This document shows, piece after piece, positions 38,501-48,282 of a stretch of DNA of 64,000 bases. The first letter of the stretch is position 1. The number at the start of each line of letters is the position of its first letter. The DNA comes from Alopecurus myosuroides. Its lineage: Eukaryota > Streptophyta > Magnoliopsida > Poales > Poaceae. Where the stretch lies: the NCBI GenBank assembly GCA_028641055.1, contig CM054062.1, positions 186,929,958-186,993,957 on the forward strand. Direction: 5' to 3'. Both the position numbers and the translations under genes were made by a program. The notes beneath the pieces were generated by a model that was not told the DNA's origin, searched no databases, and saw only the letters and a list, made by a program, of their open reading frames with translations.

Positions 38501-41500
38501 GAGAAGAAAAGGATGCAGAGAAGAGAAAGCTTACTCTTAAGCTCGACGCGCAGCGCCTGCAACTGGGTCTTCCAAGATTCTTCATTGGATATGTGTTTAT
38601 CCTGAATCTGGCGCAGAGAATCCAACTGAGCAAAGTACCCAGCATTGGATGTCTTCAGTGTTTCGCACTCCAGCTCTAGGGCCTTGATCTTGGCTTTGAG
38701 GGTTGTCTCCGCTTTGGTCTTCTCGGCAATCACTCGGTCCTTCTCTTCACCAACTGTAACAGCATCCTGGAGTGCTGTCCGCAGCTGGGTTTGCAATTCC
38801 GCCACCTCTGCGGTGTGGACCTTCACCAACTCAACAGCCTGGTCGGACAGCTGCTTCTGCACCTCCTCCGGCTTGATGCAGTCCTGGTGTTCCTCAACAA
38901 ACAGTTTGTGATCTTCTAAAAAGAGCAAGGCACGGTTAGCAGAGAAGCAAAGGAGATAGGCACAGGAATGATGCCGGGTAGACGGCCACTCACCTTCTAG
39001 CTTCTTGATGGTGGCCTCGGCGTTCTCCACAAACGCACGGCACTTCTCGTGCTCCTCAGCCAAGTTCTTCAGGTTCTCTGCAGAATAGGAGAGGTTAGCG
39101 CAAAAAAAAAAAAAAAAAAAAAGCAGACGCGGGCGTAAACAAGAAACGCAGTAACCGCATGGCTAAAAGCGTACCTTTCACTTCAGCCAGCTGCTGAGTG
39201 CTGTCGTTGGCATTCTTGCTCGCAGCCTCCGCAGCTGCCTTCTCCTTCTCCAGTGCAGCGATTCGCCTCCTAGCGATAGAGTGGTTCCAGAGAAGCACGC
39301 GGTATAAGTTGGTCCGCTTCAGGACGCTATCCTGAGAAGCGAGAAGAAAACAAGTTAGACAGAGCAGAAAAGATTCAACCCGAGTAGGAGGCTACCCGGA
39401 GAGTATCCGCCTACTCGGCCAGAATCTCGGGGACTGGGTGATGGTAAAGAAGAATGAAGGCGAATAGAAGAGAAGAAAAATTCAACTCAGAGAAGGACAA
39501 GTGAAACTTACTGCATAAGCTTGCTCGATGTCCTCGGCGTTCTTGCGGTGCAGGAACATCTTGGCGGCGAGAGTGGCAGTCTCGGTGGAGACGGTCATGG
39601 GCTTGTATCCCAGATCCACTTTGTTCCACTCGACGCGCATGTGGTCAATTGTGCCGAGACCAAGACCGTGCCAGTTGTCCGTGCCGAGAACCTTGCTGTC
39701 CCACTTGGCGTCGATATAGCCAATGGTATCCAGCACCTGCTCTAAGCTCCGGGATTTTATCGCTGGATCTTGAACTCCCCGAGAAGCAATGCTGACGGAT
39801 TGGTTCTGATTTGGATCTGGGGGAGGGGTGTTCCTGGCTACGGCCTTTCGTCCCCTTAGAAGGGCAAGCTGCTTGTCCTGGGGAGAGAAGCCAATTATAT
39901 TTTGCTGGCTAACCTTAACCATGTAATCCGGGAAGCAAGGCTGGCCAGCGGCGATGGCGGCGGCAGCGGTCGCAGTGGCAACTGGGCCGGATTCTCGAAT
40001 CACCAGTGCTCCACCAGAGGCTGGCGGCAGCATTTGATTCTGATCTCTGGCCCGTTTCTTCGCCTTCTCTTTTTCGGCTCTCTGCTTCTCGGGATCTTCG
40101 GTTTTCTTCCCCTCAGCTCTCGCCTTCGCCTTCTCGGCGGCTTCCTTCTCGGCTGCCTCTTTCTCGGCCTCGGCCTTCTCGGCGGCTTCCTTCTCGGCTG
40201 CCTCTTTTTCAGCCTTGGCCTTCTCGGCAGCTTCCTTCTCGACTGCTCTTCTGTCAACTTCATCCCTCAGGGCATCTAGGGCCTGTTGCCTGGCTGGGTC
40301 CCGGTTCTGTGGCACTGAGGAGGAAACAGGCGGTGCGGTGCCTTGAACGACTGGAGGCACCACGGAAGCATCACCTTGCGCGGCATCGGGCTGGGCGCTA
40401 GTCGGTGCGGCGCCTGGATGCGCGTCGCTCAGCGGATAGGAGTCCGCCATAGTGGCATCCGTGTTGGTGGCGTCCTCTACCCGCTGCTCGCCAGCGGGAT
40501 TCTCTTGTGCGGCAGCCCCAGTGGTGGGCTGCTCTTGCTCTGCGTCTGGCTGCTCGTGGGTGGCGGTGTTATGCATCTCCTGGTCCTGATCCTCATCGGC
40601 ATTGCTGGCTGGAGGAGAAGGCGCTCTGTCCTGATGAGCAGCAGTATCCTGTGCTGCTGACGACGCACGGTTCTGCTGTTCTGTTTCTGCTCCTCGGATG
40701 TTGGTGGCATCATCTTCCTCATCGTCGAGATTGATCAGAGGTACTGGTGCTTTATTGGCTTGGTCGGGCGCAAGAACGGCATTCGCGTCCATGGCAGGGC
40801 TGCCAAGAAAGAAAGAATCAGAAATTAGAAGCAGATTGGGGAAAACAGCACGGCGCGAGAGGAGAGACGACCGAGAAGAAAACTTACGCAGTGGTGGAAG
40901 GGAGCTTTCGCCTTAATCTCTTCACGACTGTCTTGGTCGGTTTCGGCTTCTCGACTGGCTTCTTCTTCTTGGCTGGAGGCCCTTGGGCGTCACTGCCAGT
41001 CCGCTTGCGGGTGTTGGGGGCTGCGACGGACAGAGGTTTGACGACAAGGACCGCATCGTCCTCGTTCTCGTCTTCGTCCTCATCCTCGTGCTCATCAGCA
41101 AAATCATCTGCGGATTCAGGAAAGAAAAGGAGCAAGTCAGAAACGGTAATCGGTGGATTGGTGTCTTTTGAGAACAAGCAAAGCAAGTGCGCAATTACCT
41201 TCAGATTCGTCCTCCGGCCAGTCGCAGAGAGATGATTCGGTCTCGCGTTTCTCTGTTGTTGGGGAGCGTGAGAGATTGATCTGATCCGCGGCCTCGAAGG
41301 AGGGCACATCGTCCTCCTCGCGATCGGCAGAGAAGTTGCCATCGAAGCGCTCGCAGCTTTCAATTTTCTGGCGAGTAAGGACCTGAAAGACAGAGAAGGG
41401 TCACAGATTAGCCGAGTATCGAGAAGGAATTCTACTCGGATAGGCGTGCAAACACAAAGCACACTAAGCCTAGGCAGCTTGCTGAGTGTTTCTACTCGGA

Positions 41501-42718
41501 TAGGCGTGCAAACACAAAGCACACTAAGCCTAGGCAGCTCGCTGAGTGTTCCTACTCGGATAGGCGTGCAGATACAAAGCATATGAGGCCTAAGCATGAT
41601 TGTAGAGTATCCTACACGGAAAGGCGTGCAGGCGCAAAAGCACATTAAGCCTAAGAATTGTTCCCGAGTAGGCTACCCGACAAGGCGCGCAAGTACAAAG
41701 CATATTAAGCCTAGGAGATTCGGCTAAGTATACTACTCGGTGCAGAAGGCAATTGCTACTCGCGGCAAGAAGAAGAGTTATCTACTCGGAAAGCATATGC
41801 AGAAACAGAGTAAGGAGAACGTACCCGCTCAATCGGCTTCGTGCGGCTGTACGGGACGAACCCGTACTGCCAATGATCGCTGAGGCTCGTCATCAAGATG
41901 GCCCTTGCATGCCCAGGAACATCGATGTTGTCGATCTCGATGGTTGTCGTCCTGGTGCAGTCTCGGGGGCCTCCCATGTAGCACATAAGATGGCAGCGCT
42001 CCTGCAGAGGCAGCACTCGGCGCTGGATCCAGCAAGCCACCGGATCGTCATTCTTGAGGCCTTGCTCTATCAGCCAGCCAAGCCTGTTCTCTATCTCGAT
42101 GGCGTTGTCGTCGTTGGCGGGCTTCTCTTTCCAGTTCTTCTGAGTGGGAGCACGGAGGCTCCAGGCAGGAAGGTTGATCCTGTCGTGTACCTGGGCTCCT
42201 TCAGCGGCGGGGATATTCTTGACATAGAAGAATGTCTTCTGCCACAGTCGAACGGAGTCCAGCCCCTTGATACGGGGGTGGTTCGTCCCGGTCCGCTGTA
42301 TCATCATGGCGCAGCCGGTGTCGGTTGCGCGGCCGGCCACGCCCGCGCTGTCCTTCTTCCCGACAGTCTGCTGGCGGAGGTGGAAGTACCTCAGCCAGGT
42401 TTCCGACGTCGGGTGGATGCCGAGGAAAGCCTCGCATACCACGGCGTGGTAGGCGAGGAAGACGACGGCATTCGGCGGTAGATGATGCATCTGAAGGACG
42501 AAGTGATCGAGAAACTTACGGAGGAACTCGGAGGCCGGCAGCCCGAAGCCGCGCTCGAAGTGCGACATGAAGACGACGCGCTCACCCTCCCGCGGAGTTG
42601 GCACGACTTCATTGTCAGGCGCCCGGCACTCCACGCCGGGAGGAACTCGCCTGGTATTGACGAGCCAGGCGAAGTCCTCACTGGTGACGATTGAGCCCGC
42701 CCAGCCGGCTTTGGCCAT
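28631..42718 (-). CDS. Antisense spliced gene of element E (8 exons, 1376 aa), Transposase_28-like N-terminus
   Basis: Exons on the minus strand are 42718-41825, 41382-41199, 41107-40888, 40799-39512, 39331-39175, 39077-38994, 38915-38535 and 29553-28631. All seven introns have GT and AG ends, codon phases join, and the exon sum is 4131 nt with a single terminal stop. The protein has an N-terminal region resembling the plant 'putative gypsy type transposon' domain (Pfam Transposase_28), then an acidic stretch with a basic nuclear-signal-like patch, a Glu/Ala/Lys coiled coil, a conserved middle, more coiled coil and an acidic C-terminus. It is probably nuclear. Extra antisense ORFs are known in Tat elements, with unclear function. 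Element F sits in intron 7, which was 111 bp before insertion. Confidence 0.85.
29555..29559. repeat. Target-site duplication of element F (TGGGG), left copy
   Basis: The pair is at 38425-38429. On the minus strand it reads CCCCA, part of the intron 7 acceptor of the antisense gene. Confidence 0.92.
32275..32328 (-). other. tRNA-like (Pol III promoter-like) module in element F left LTR
   Basis: On the minus strand an A-box-like CAGCGTAGTGG starts at 32328 and a B-box GGTTCGATCC starts at 32284, 44 nt apart, the spacing usual in tRNA genes. The sequence between (TCATGTTCCCC) and the T-arm-like GGGGTTCGATCCCC resemble tRNA-Asp. No convincing acceptor stem is present, so this is a relic or a promoter module, not a tRNA gene. 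The copy in the right LTR is at 36946-36999. Confidence 0.5.
32886..32978 (-). promoter_or_regulatory. Element F LTR promoter candidate
   Basis: The minus strand has a TATA-like CCTTAAAG near 32895-32888. The plus strand has TGACGT near 32971, so the motif lies about 80 bp upstream in element orientation. The layout matches elements A and C. The site is weak by itself. Confidence 0.3.
33754..34230 (-). other. Element F interior, 477 bp, non-coding
   Basis: It contains the primer site at its right edge and a near-exact 20-bp direct repeat (GACACCACTAACAAGGGATT near 33757 and its GAGATT variant near 33858). The usual purine tract next to the 3' LTR is replaced by GTTAGTGGTGTCGTC on the minus strand. 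No gag or pol. Confidence 0.8.
34217..34228 (-). other. Element F primer-binding site (tRNA-Met type)
   Basis: Minus strand TGGTATCAGAGC, two bases inside the LTR edge at 34231. Confidence 0.85.
34231..38424 (-). repeat. Element F right (5') LTR, 4194 bp
   Basis: Same length as the left LTR, with no difference seen. It ends GGTGTTACA next to TGGGG at 38425-38429. Confidence 0.92.
38535..39331 (-). CDS. Antisense gene exons 5-7: coiled coil
   Basis: Three exons (39331-39175, 39077-38994, 38915-38535) encode about 207 residues of heptad-patterned sequence rich in Glu, Lys, Leu and Ala. Intron 5 contains a run of about 20 T on the minus strand near its acceptor. Donors are GTACGC, GTGAGT and GTAAGC, and acceptors are TTCTCAG, TCTGCAG and TTTTTAG. 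Confidence 0.8.
39512..40799 (-). CDS. Antisense gene exon 4: low-complexity and Glu/Ala/Lys helix
   Basis: 1288 bp. The first part is rich in Ala, Gln, Asp and Pro. The middle (near 40100-40250) is a repeated E-K-E-A-A-E-K-A helix followed by a basic stretch. The end is a more conserved region with NWHGLGLGTIDH and a helical tail. Acceptor TTGGCAG, donor GTAAGT. Confidence 0.82.
40888..41107 (-). CDS. Antisense gene exon 3: acidic run and basic patch
   Basis: 220 bp. It starts with an Asp/Glu run (EHEDEDEDENEDD) and ends with basic clusters (AKKKKPVEKPKP, VKRLRRK) that look like a nuclear localisation signal. Acceptor CCGCAG, donor GTAAGT. Confidence 0.78.
41199..41382 (-). CDS. Antisense gene exon 2
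   Basis: 184 bp, acceptor TTTCAG, donor GTAATT. It encodes about 61 mostly acidic and polar residues starting VLTRQKIES. No domain recognised. Confidence 0.75.
41431..41732 (-). repeat. 60-bp minisatellite in intron 1 of the antisense gene
   Basis: Five units at about 41431, 41491, 41551, 41611 and 41672, with period 60-61. The first two are nearly identical and the later ones more diverged. Each unit starts with a form of CTACTCGGATAGGCGTGCA. Confidence 0.88.
41825..42718 (-). CDS. Antisense gene exon 1: Transposase_28-like domain
   Basis: 298 codons starting MAKAGWAGS. Residues about 45-115 have the pattern F-x-R-G-F-G-L-P, F-L-R-K-F-L, then L-P-P-N-A-V, Y-H-A-V-V-C-E-A-F-L-G-I and W-L-R-Y-F. 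That is the plant Transposase_28 type region, a name from annotation and not evidence of transposase activity. The exon ends at donor GG/GTACGT. A TATA box lies about 170 bp upstream of the ATG. Confidence 0.85.
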
Positions 42719-42885
42719 TGTTGCGAGTAGGAGGAGTGGAAGAAATTGGACGGAGTGGTTGGGTGAATTGAGTCCGCGGCGGCGCGAAAGCTTGCGCGGC
42801 AGCGGAGAGCTCGGTGGCGGAGGAGGAGCAGAGGACGAAAGAGGAATAGTGCGAGGGAAGGGGAAAAGGAAGTTACCGGCGGGGG

Positions 42886-42893
42886 TATTTATA
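42886..42893 (-). promoter_or_regulatory. TATA box of the antisense gene
   Basis: The minus strand reads TATAAATA in GGGTATAAATACCCCC, about 170 bp upstream of the ATG at 42718. It is separate from the LTR promoter, so the gene can be transcribed independently from inside the element. Confidence 0.65.
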
Positions 42894-43410
42894 CCCTCTC
42901 CGCGATTTTACCGTTACCACCGGCGTAGTGGGATCAATCGTGGCCATGATTGATGTGTGATGGGGCCTGTGGCCGAATAGAAACGCACGGAAGCGCGGGA
43001 TGCGCGCGTAACGGCCACAGTAGATCCCACGATCAGATCGTGGCCTATTATTACGATTGATGGGACATAACGAGCCGGTGGGCCCGCCCCGTGAAAACTG
43101 GGCGCGTGGCACGATGTGTCGTGGGCAGCGAAACGACAGGGTCGTGGATGCTTGACACGCGTCCGGCTGCGGCACGGACGGCTGGATGGTGCTCTGCGCC
43201 GCAACGGCTCAATTCCAGAAAATTCTCTAAGTCTTTTTACTCGGTTACAGAGTAGAAAGCAAGTGCTACTCGGAAGACAAGAGACAGAAGACACTTGTCA
43301 GAGCGCTACTCGGAGGCCGTTTACTCGACATCTTGAGGTTCGAGGGCTACGAGGAAAAAATTAGTTTTAAGCTGGCAGAGCCTAGTGAACGAGTTCGCAA
43401 GACTCAACCA
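42894..43410. other. Upstream region of the antisense gene, before the element E PPT
   Basis: GC-rich DNA with several ACTCGG words (43239-43330), a motif shared with the E LTRs. No ORF I would support. It probably holds the regulatory DNA of the antisense gene. Confidence 0.5.
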
Positions 43411-43424
43411 GCTTCGGGGACTGC
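43411..43424 (+). other. Element E polypurine tract
   Basis: GCTTCGGGGACTGC directly precedes the right LTR. Its core CGGGGACT occurs nine more times on the plus strand of E. Confidence 0.75.
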
Positions 43425-44335
43425 TGTCGGGGGGTTACCCCCGAGTAGGGTAAAGACAAGCGGTAAAGGCGGCTTACAGAAGAGAGGTTTGGTCGAGTAG
43501 CCGACTACCTGGTACTCGCTACCCGGTCGACTGCTACTCGGTCTCACCTCAAGATGACCAGAAGGAAATATCAATCGAGTTCTATCCTTTCGAGTAGAAG
43601 AGTTGGCCCGAGTACAATTGGCGGGAACAATTGGCGGGAACCTACTCGGGCCAGAAAGTCAAAGGAGCCGTTCTGACACAGGATCCCGCGTATCCTGGGT
43701 CCGTACTTGGCAGCATTCGAACTACTGTTCATCTGGGACCGGCCTGCCTGACAGTGACAGCATGGAAGCAGGCCGTAGCAGGATAAGGGGGGCCTACTCT
43801 GTGCCTAGGTACAGAGATACCAGTCTGTCCCCTAGTTTTGCCCAACGACTTTCCAGATGAAGCCAAGGTTAGGAACCAAAGCTGTCAGCGGGAACCCGGA
43901 AGAAGGACGGTGTGCACACTATGTCGACACTTGTCCATGTTTGGACGTATCCGGCTGGGCACCAGGTATATAAGGTGCCCCGCCGCCTCCTGCGCGAGGC
44001 ATGCTCACATCGATCACATACTGGGTCACGCATAAACCCTAGAACCCTAAGTTCTTGACCTAGCTCTACTCGGAGAGGGGAGAGTGGCTATTCGGTAGAG
44101 ATACTCTTTGTACTGTGGCTACTCGGAGAAACATCGTAATACATACAGAGAGGCAGGAGTAGGGGTTTTACCTCCTCACGAGGGCCCTGAACCTGGGTAG
44201 ATTGTGTTGTTTGCAGTGTATTGTTCTTACCTCGCGCGGCTACTCGTCGCGTGATCCCTCCCCGAGCACCTCCAGCGTCCTTCGTCCCCACATCTTTAGC
44301 CATCCCATGGCATCTGCCGTGACACCACCACGACA
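43425..44335 (+). repeat. Element E right (3') LTR, 911 bp
   Basis: Four substitutions relative to the left LTR noticed by eye: one near 43688, one near 43946 and two adjacent near 43977. GTTAG follows at 44336-44340. Confidence 0.93.
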
Positions 44336-44340
44336 GTTAG

Positions 44341-47300
44341 CCAGCCCTATCACCAAGTCATCCATAACCGCGGACAACACAGCTTCTCGAGAAGATTTAA
44401 CCCTGCAGGGGTGCACCAATTTGGCCGTACACGTAAGAATACCCCGCCAGACGGGGATCAAACCCACCAAGCGAGGCACTCAACACAACCCAACTCTTCT
44501 TCGCATCAAGCCCAAAGAACCACGTGATGTGCGTGCGCGGCTAATCGAGCCCCCACGAAGAAAAGGGGGACCCTCATAGCACTGGAAGACCACGCTGCCC
44601 TAAATGCCGACTACAAAAGTTCCACCCTGGCCTCGGGTTCGTACCTGCATATGCGTGCATCAAATGGAAAGCCCGAACTAAGTGTGGCGATTTGGACGAG
44701 ATGCGAATCGAATCAGAGTTGCGGGGGGCGCCCATACACGCTTCCCACATGCGGTTAGCGCGCTCAACATGGATCCAGAGGACAAAGACTTTTCCTGAGT
44801 TCCACACTAGCAGGCCTCAAAACCAGAGCCGGCCTCCTGCCGGTGCCTTAACATCAAATTAGCATTACCTCAAACATTAACAGGTTGTTGTTTAACATCG
44901 AGCCCCCAGAACATAATAAAATATGGTAACAGAAATAACGGACAGCAGACTCGAGCATAAACAACCCTAAGCATACTAGTAAGACACAGGCAACAAGCAA
45001 AAGAGTTATAGGTGTGGAGGTTAGGCTATATCAGGGTTACAGGATGACATGTGATAGGATCGGAACACAAGCATCGAATCTTAAGGCTAGCAGAATAGAC
45101 AACGGAAAGTATCGATATCCAGTGCGGAAAGGACACAATGTTTCATGTGAGTGAATACTTGCCTATAAACTCGGTAGGCTGGTACTGGGCTAACTCCTCA
45201 GAAGTAGTGTCGTAAACCTCGTCTGTCTCAACGTCGTCGTCGTCTATTCGAGAAGAAGCAAACAAACAACGCAGAGAGACAAACAATCAATAACATGGCA
45301 TTATGCACAATCATGGGATGATGCATGAAAATTTAATTGATGCATCAAAATAACCTAGTTGACATGGTAACATAATTAAATGGACCCATATGCAATTTGG
45401 ATTGCATATGGAAAGCCCATGAATTAAGGTTGAATTAAATGATCTACAAATAACCAACATGTGAAAGTTGATTAGAATGATGCATGGATGAGGAAAACAA
45501 AAAGAAAACAACAATAGCTTCAATTTGAAATGTTGTTTACCAAGTTTCAAATTTTATTTATTAAGTTATGAAATTTTGGCTTCATAAAAGAGTTACACAA
45601 GCATTTGTTGTTTTCACCAATTTTAAATGTTCAAAATAGATGACAAATTTCATATTTGGAAAGAACACAAAATTCTAGGTGGAATACATGTTTCATTTGT
45701 TGAAAAAGGAATAAAGATGAATTAATTATGAATTAAACAAGTTTGAAAAGGATTTAAATGAATTTAATTCAAGTATGAATTTATTTGAATTTTTATTTGT
45801 TCAAAACATTTAATAAAATTCATATTTTAAAACATTATATTTTTCTGGTTTGAAAACATATTTTACATGTTCAAAAAGAATTTAATTTGACCAAGTTATG
45901 AATTTAGCAATTTTAAATGATTTAAACAAGGTTTAAATTATTTAACCAATTTTAATTATTCAAAACAGGAAACAAAGTTTATATTTGGAAAGGTGGTTCA
46001 ATTTAGCATGGAAAACATATTTTATATGTGACATTTGAATTAAATTTGAATTAGTTATGAAATTAACCAAATTTGAAATGAGTTGTTTGAATTTGAATTT
46101 TGAAAACATTTGAAATGTTCAAAACAGTAAACAAATGATTTAAACAGGTAGAGAATTCAATTTGGTTCAGAATACATATTTTATTTATTTAATTTGGATT
46201 TGATTTGCAAAAGATATTTAAATTTTAAATACAGGGGCTATTCTGTGATTTAATTAGTTACAGAAATGTTTCAGGGCTTAGGTGCAAAAAAAGAATTGCA
46301 GAGAGGCCCCTGGGAACCTTTTCTACCCAGCAGACCAACCCCTGGGTCACTGGCCTGTGGGCCAGTGCCCAGCTGGCGCTGCGCTGGGAGCTGGCGTGGC
46401 AACCACTGCCTATGGCAGGTGGGCCCTGCCCGCCCGCGTGGCAAAGGAAAAAGGTGTGGGATTTAATCTGCGCGCGGGGGGGGGGGGTCGAACCCGTGCC
46501 GCGGGCGTGCGCGCCGTTGGATGCAACCACTACAGTGTGGATCGATTGCTGACAGAGGAGATGCGCGCGGGGGGATAAGGTTCAGATTCAGCTGTTAACT
46601 GAACTGAATAAAATTCGGTTAACTGAACTTCGACAGAGGGGATGGTGATCGCCGGCGGCGAGCTCGTGTGCTACTGTTGCTGCTGCTCGTGTGCAAGGGG
46701 TGTGTGTGTGCGCGCGTCTGACAGAGGTGAGATAGAGGGGAAAGAGAGGATGTGGTGCTCACCGAGGGGAATCAGAGGGAGGAGGAGGTGCTCGACGCGG
46801 TGAGGTGGACGACGGCGACAGAGAGGTGGGCGGCGGCGACGATCGGACGCCTCCCAGGCTCTGTCGATGAAGTGAGGAGGACGAGGACGGCGCGGTGTTC
46901 ACGTTCCCGTGCTCGCGGAATCTCGACGACGACCACAACCCCTACAACCACCCCATCACTCTCCGGCCATGGCAGCTCACCGGAAACTTCAGAAGATTCA
47001 GAGAAGGATTGGAGGTGATCTGAGAAGGAGGAGAAGAACTGGCGGCGGCAGGGAGGAAGAAGAAAGCTAGGGCTAGGGTTTGGGGTGCTCGGGGCTAGAA
47101 ATAGGGGAGGAAAAAGGTGGGGAGCAGGTGGAGGTGCCTCTGCTGCGTGCGCGCTGCCGTCAGCTGACGCCAGCCGTACGGAGGAGGGAGAAGGGGGCCA
47201 CGGGCCTGCTGCGCGCGCGCGCTTGGGTTAGGTGGGCTGGGCTGGCCCAGTCTGCCTTCCCCAGCCGTTTTCCTTTTATTTTTTGTTCTCTCTGTTTTTT

Positions 47301-47760
47301 TTTTGCTGAAAAGAAAAAGGGAAGAAAAGGATAGTTTTGGGGTTGGAAAAATTTAGGAAATAATTTTTATAGGTTAGTTATTACAGAAGCACAAATGTGC
47401 AAACTTTTGTTTTTCAAAAATTTCAAATTGTGTTGCTGTTTGTCCTTTAATTGAATTTTGAATGAATTTTGAATTAATTGAATGATTGAAAGAAGCAACT
47501 TAAAAGTGTTTGATTTCAAGTTTATTATGAACAAAATATTGGTTTGATTGCAAGTTTTATTTGAAACATTGTAACAGAACAAGTATGAAACAAAGATTTT
47601 GAAATTTGGTTTGAAATTCAAATTGAAAAACAAGGGAAAACAAATGAAAACAAACGAAAACAAAAGGAAGACAAATGCAAACTTATGATGACATGATGCA
47701 AAACATAATTTAACAAAAGCAAACATTCTAAAGGTTGTTTTTCATACTTGGGATGTTACA
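44341..47760 (-). repeat. Element C left (3') LTR, second segment
   Basis: Continues from 20111 after element E. It contains the core word CCTGCAGGGGTGCACC (44402-44416), AT-rich DNA (45500-46260) and a GC-rich island (46280-47260). It ends GGGATGTTACA. The two segments sum to 4345 bp, against 4318 bp in the right LTR. Confidence 0.9.
46485..46537 (-). other. tRNA-like module in element C left LTR
   Basis: The minus-strand A-box-like sequence starts at 46537 and the B-box-like GGTTCGACCC at 46494, 43 nt apart. It is more degraded than the right LTR copy at 56826-56878 (one base lost in the B box and one change in the A box). Confidence 0.42.
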
Positions 47761-47764
47761 AAAC

Positions 47765-47804
47765 GCCCCCCCCCCCCTTGAAGGAATCGCGCCCCGAGAT
47801 TCCT
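47765..47804 (-). other. Element C polypurine tract with adjacent hairpin
   Basis: A run of 12 C on the plus strand (47766-47777) makes the G-rich PPT on the minus strand. The neighbouring arms AGGAATC (47782-47788) and GATTCCT (47798-47804) form a hairpin. The core CCCGAGATT is shared with the hairpin in element A. Confidence 0.65.
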
Positions 47805-48279
47805 ACTGAGAAGGGAAAAGGTCCGGATACTTCTTGCGAAGATCCTCTTCGGTCTGCCACGTTGCCTCTTTATCGGAATGATGGGACCACTGCACTTTCA
47901 AGAACTTGGTGCTCTTGTTGCGAGTTTTGCGCTCGGTCTCATCGAGAATTCGAATAGGGTGCTCCTCATAAGAGAGATCTTCTTGCAGTTCAATGGAATC
48001 ACGATCAACTGCACGATCTGGATCTTTGAAACACCTCTTGAGCTGTGACATGTGAAACACATCGTGCACCTTGGATAGCTTTTCTGGAAGTTCAAGACGA
48101 TAGGCATTTTCCGCACGCCTTGAGAGAATGTTGAAAGGACCGATATATCTTGGTGCAAGCTTTCCTTTTACACCAAAACGATGAGTGCCTCTGAGGGGAG
48201 TTACACGGAGATATGCTTTGTCACCAGGTGCATAGACCATATCCCTGTGTTTGCTGTCATAGTAGCTTTTCTGACGAGA
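47803..48279 (-). CDS. Element C pol, C-terminal part with chromodomain
   Basis: This continues the integrase frame after the stop at 48280-48282. The N-terminal part has the GPF/Y-type region (KLAPRYIGPFNI, residues about 28-40), then VFHMSQL. The C-terminus (about residues 92-140) is a chromodomain with an acidic start, FLKVQWSHHSDKEATWQ and a final helix. Chromodomains of Tekay-type chromoviruses bind modified histones and steer integration. It is cut off from the main frame by a TAG in this copy. Confidence 0.85.
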   Translation of the reverse strand, partial: SRQKSYYDSKHRDMVYAPGDKAYLRVTPLRGTHRFGVKGKLAPRYIGPFNILSRRAENAYRLELPEKLSKVHDVFHMSQLKRCFKDPDRAVDRDSIELQEDLSYEEHPIRILDETERKTRNKSTKFLKVQWSHHSDKEATWQTEEDLRKKYPDLFPSQ

Positions 48280-48282
48280 CTA

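Larger units (their letters stand above)
20112..44335 (+). mobile_element. Element E: Tat-type gypsy element with antisense gene, about 15.4 kb without nested F
   Basis: LTRs of 911 bp (20112-21022, 43425-44335) begin TGTCGGGGGG and end CCACGACA, with GTTAG duplicated at 20107-20111 and 44336-44340. The primer site follows the left LTR, then gag-PR, RT, two RNase H regions and integrase, then a long 3' region with a spliced gene on the opposite strand. A second RNase H before integrase plus extra 3' ORFs is the Tat-lineage plan. About four LTR differences mark a young insertion. It sits in the left LTR of C and is itself interrupted by F. Confidence 0.93.

Noticed and set aside
41431..41732. 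CRISPR-like array
   Set aside because: The units are contiguous, degenerate 60-bp repeats without unique spacers, in a plant retrotransposon intron.
41384..41824. Long minus-strand ORF continuing through the 60-bp repeats as coding
   Set aside because: It is open only because the repeat unit length is a multiple of three. The splice donor at 41825 and acceptor at 41382 give a phase-consistent gene without it.
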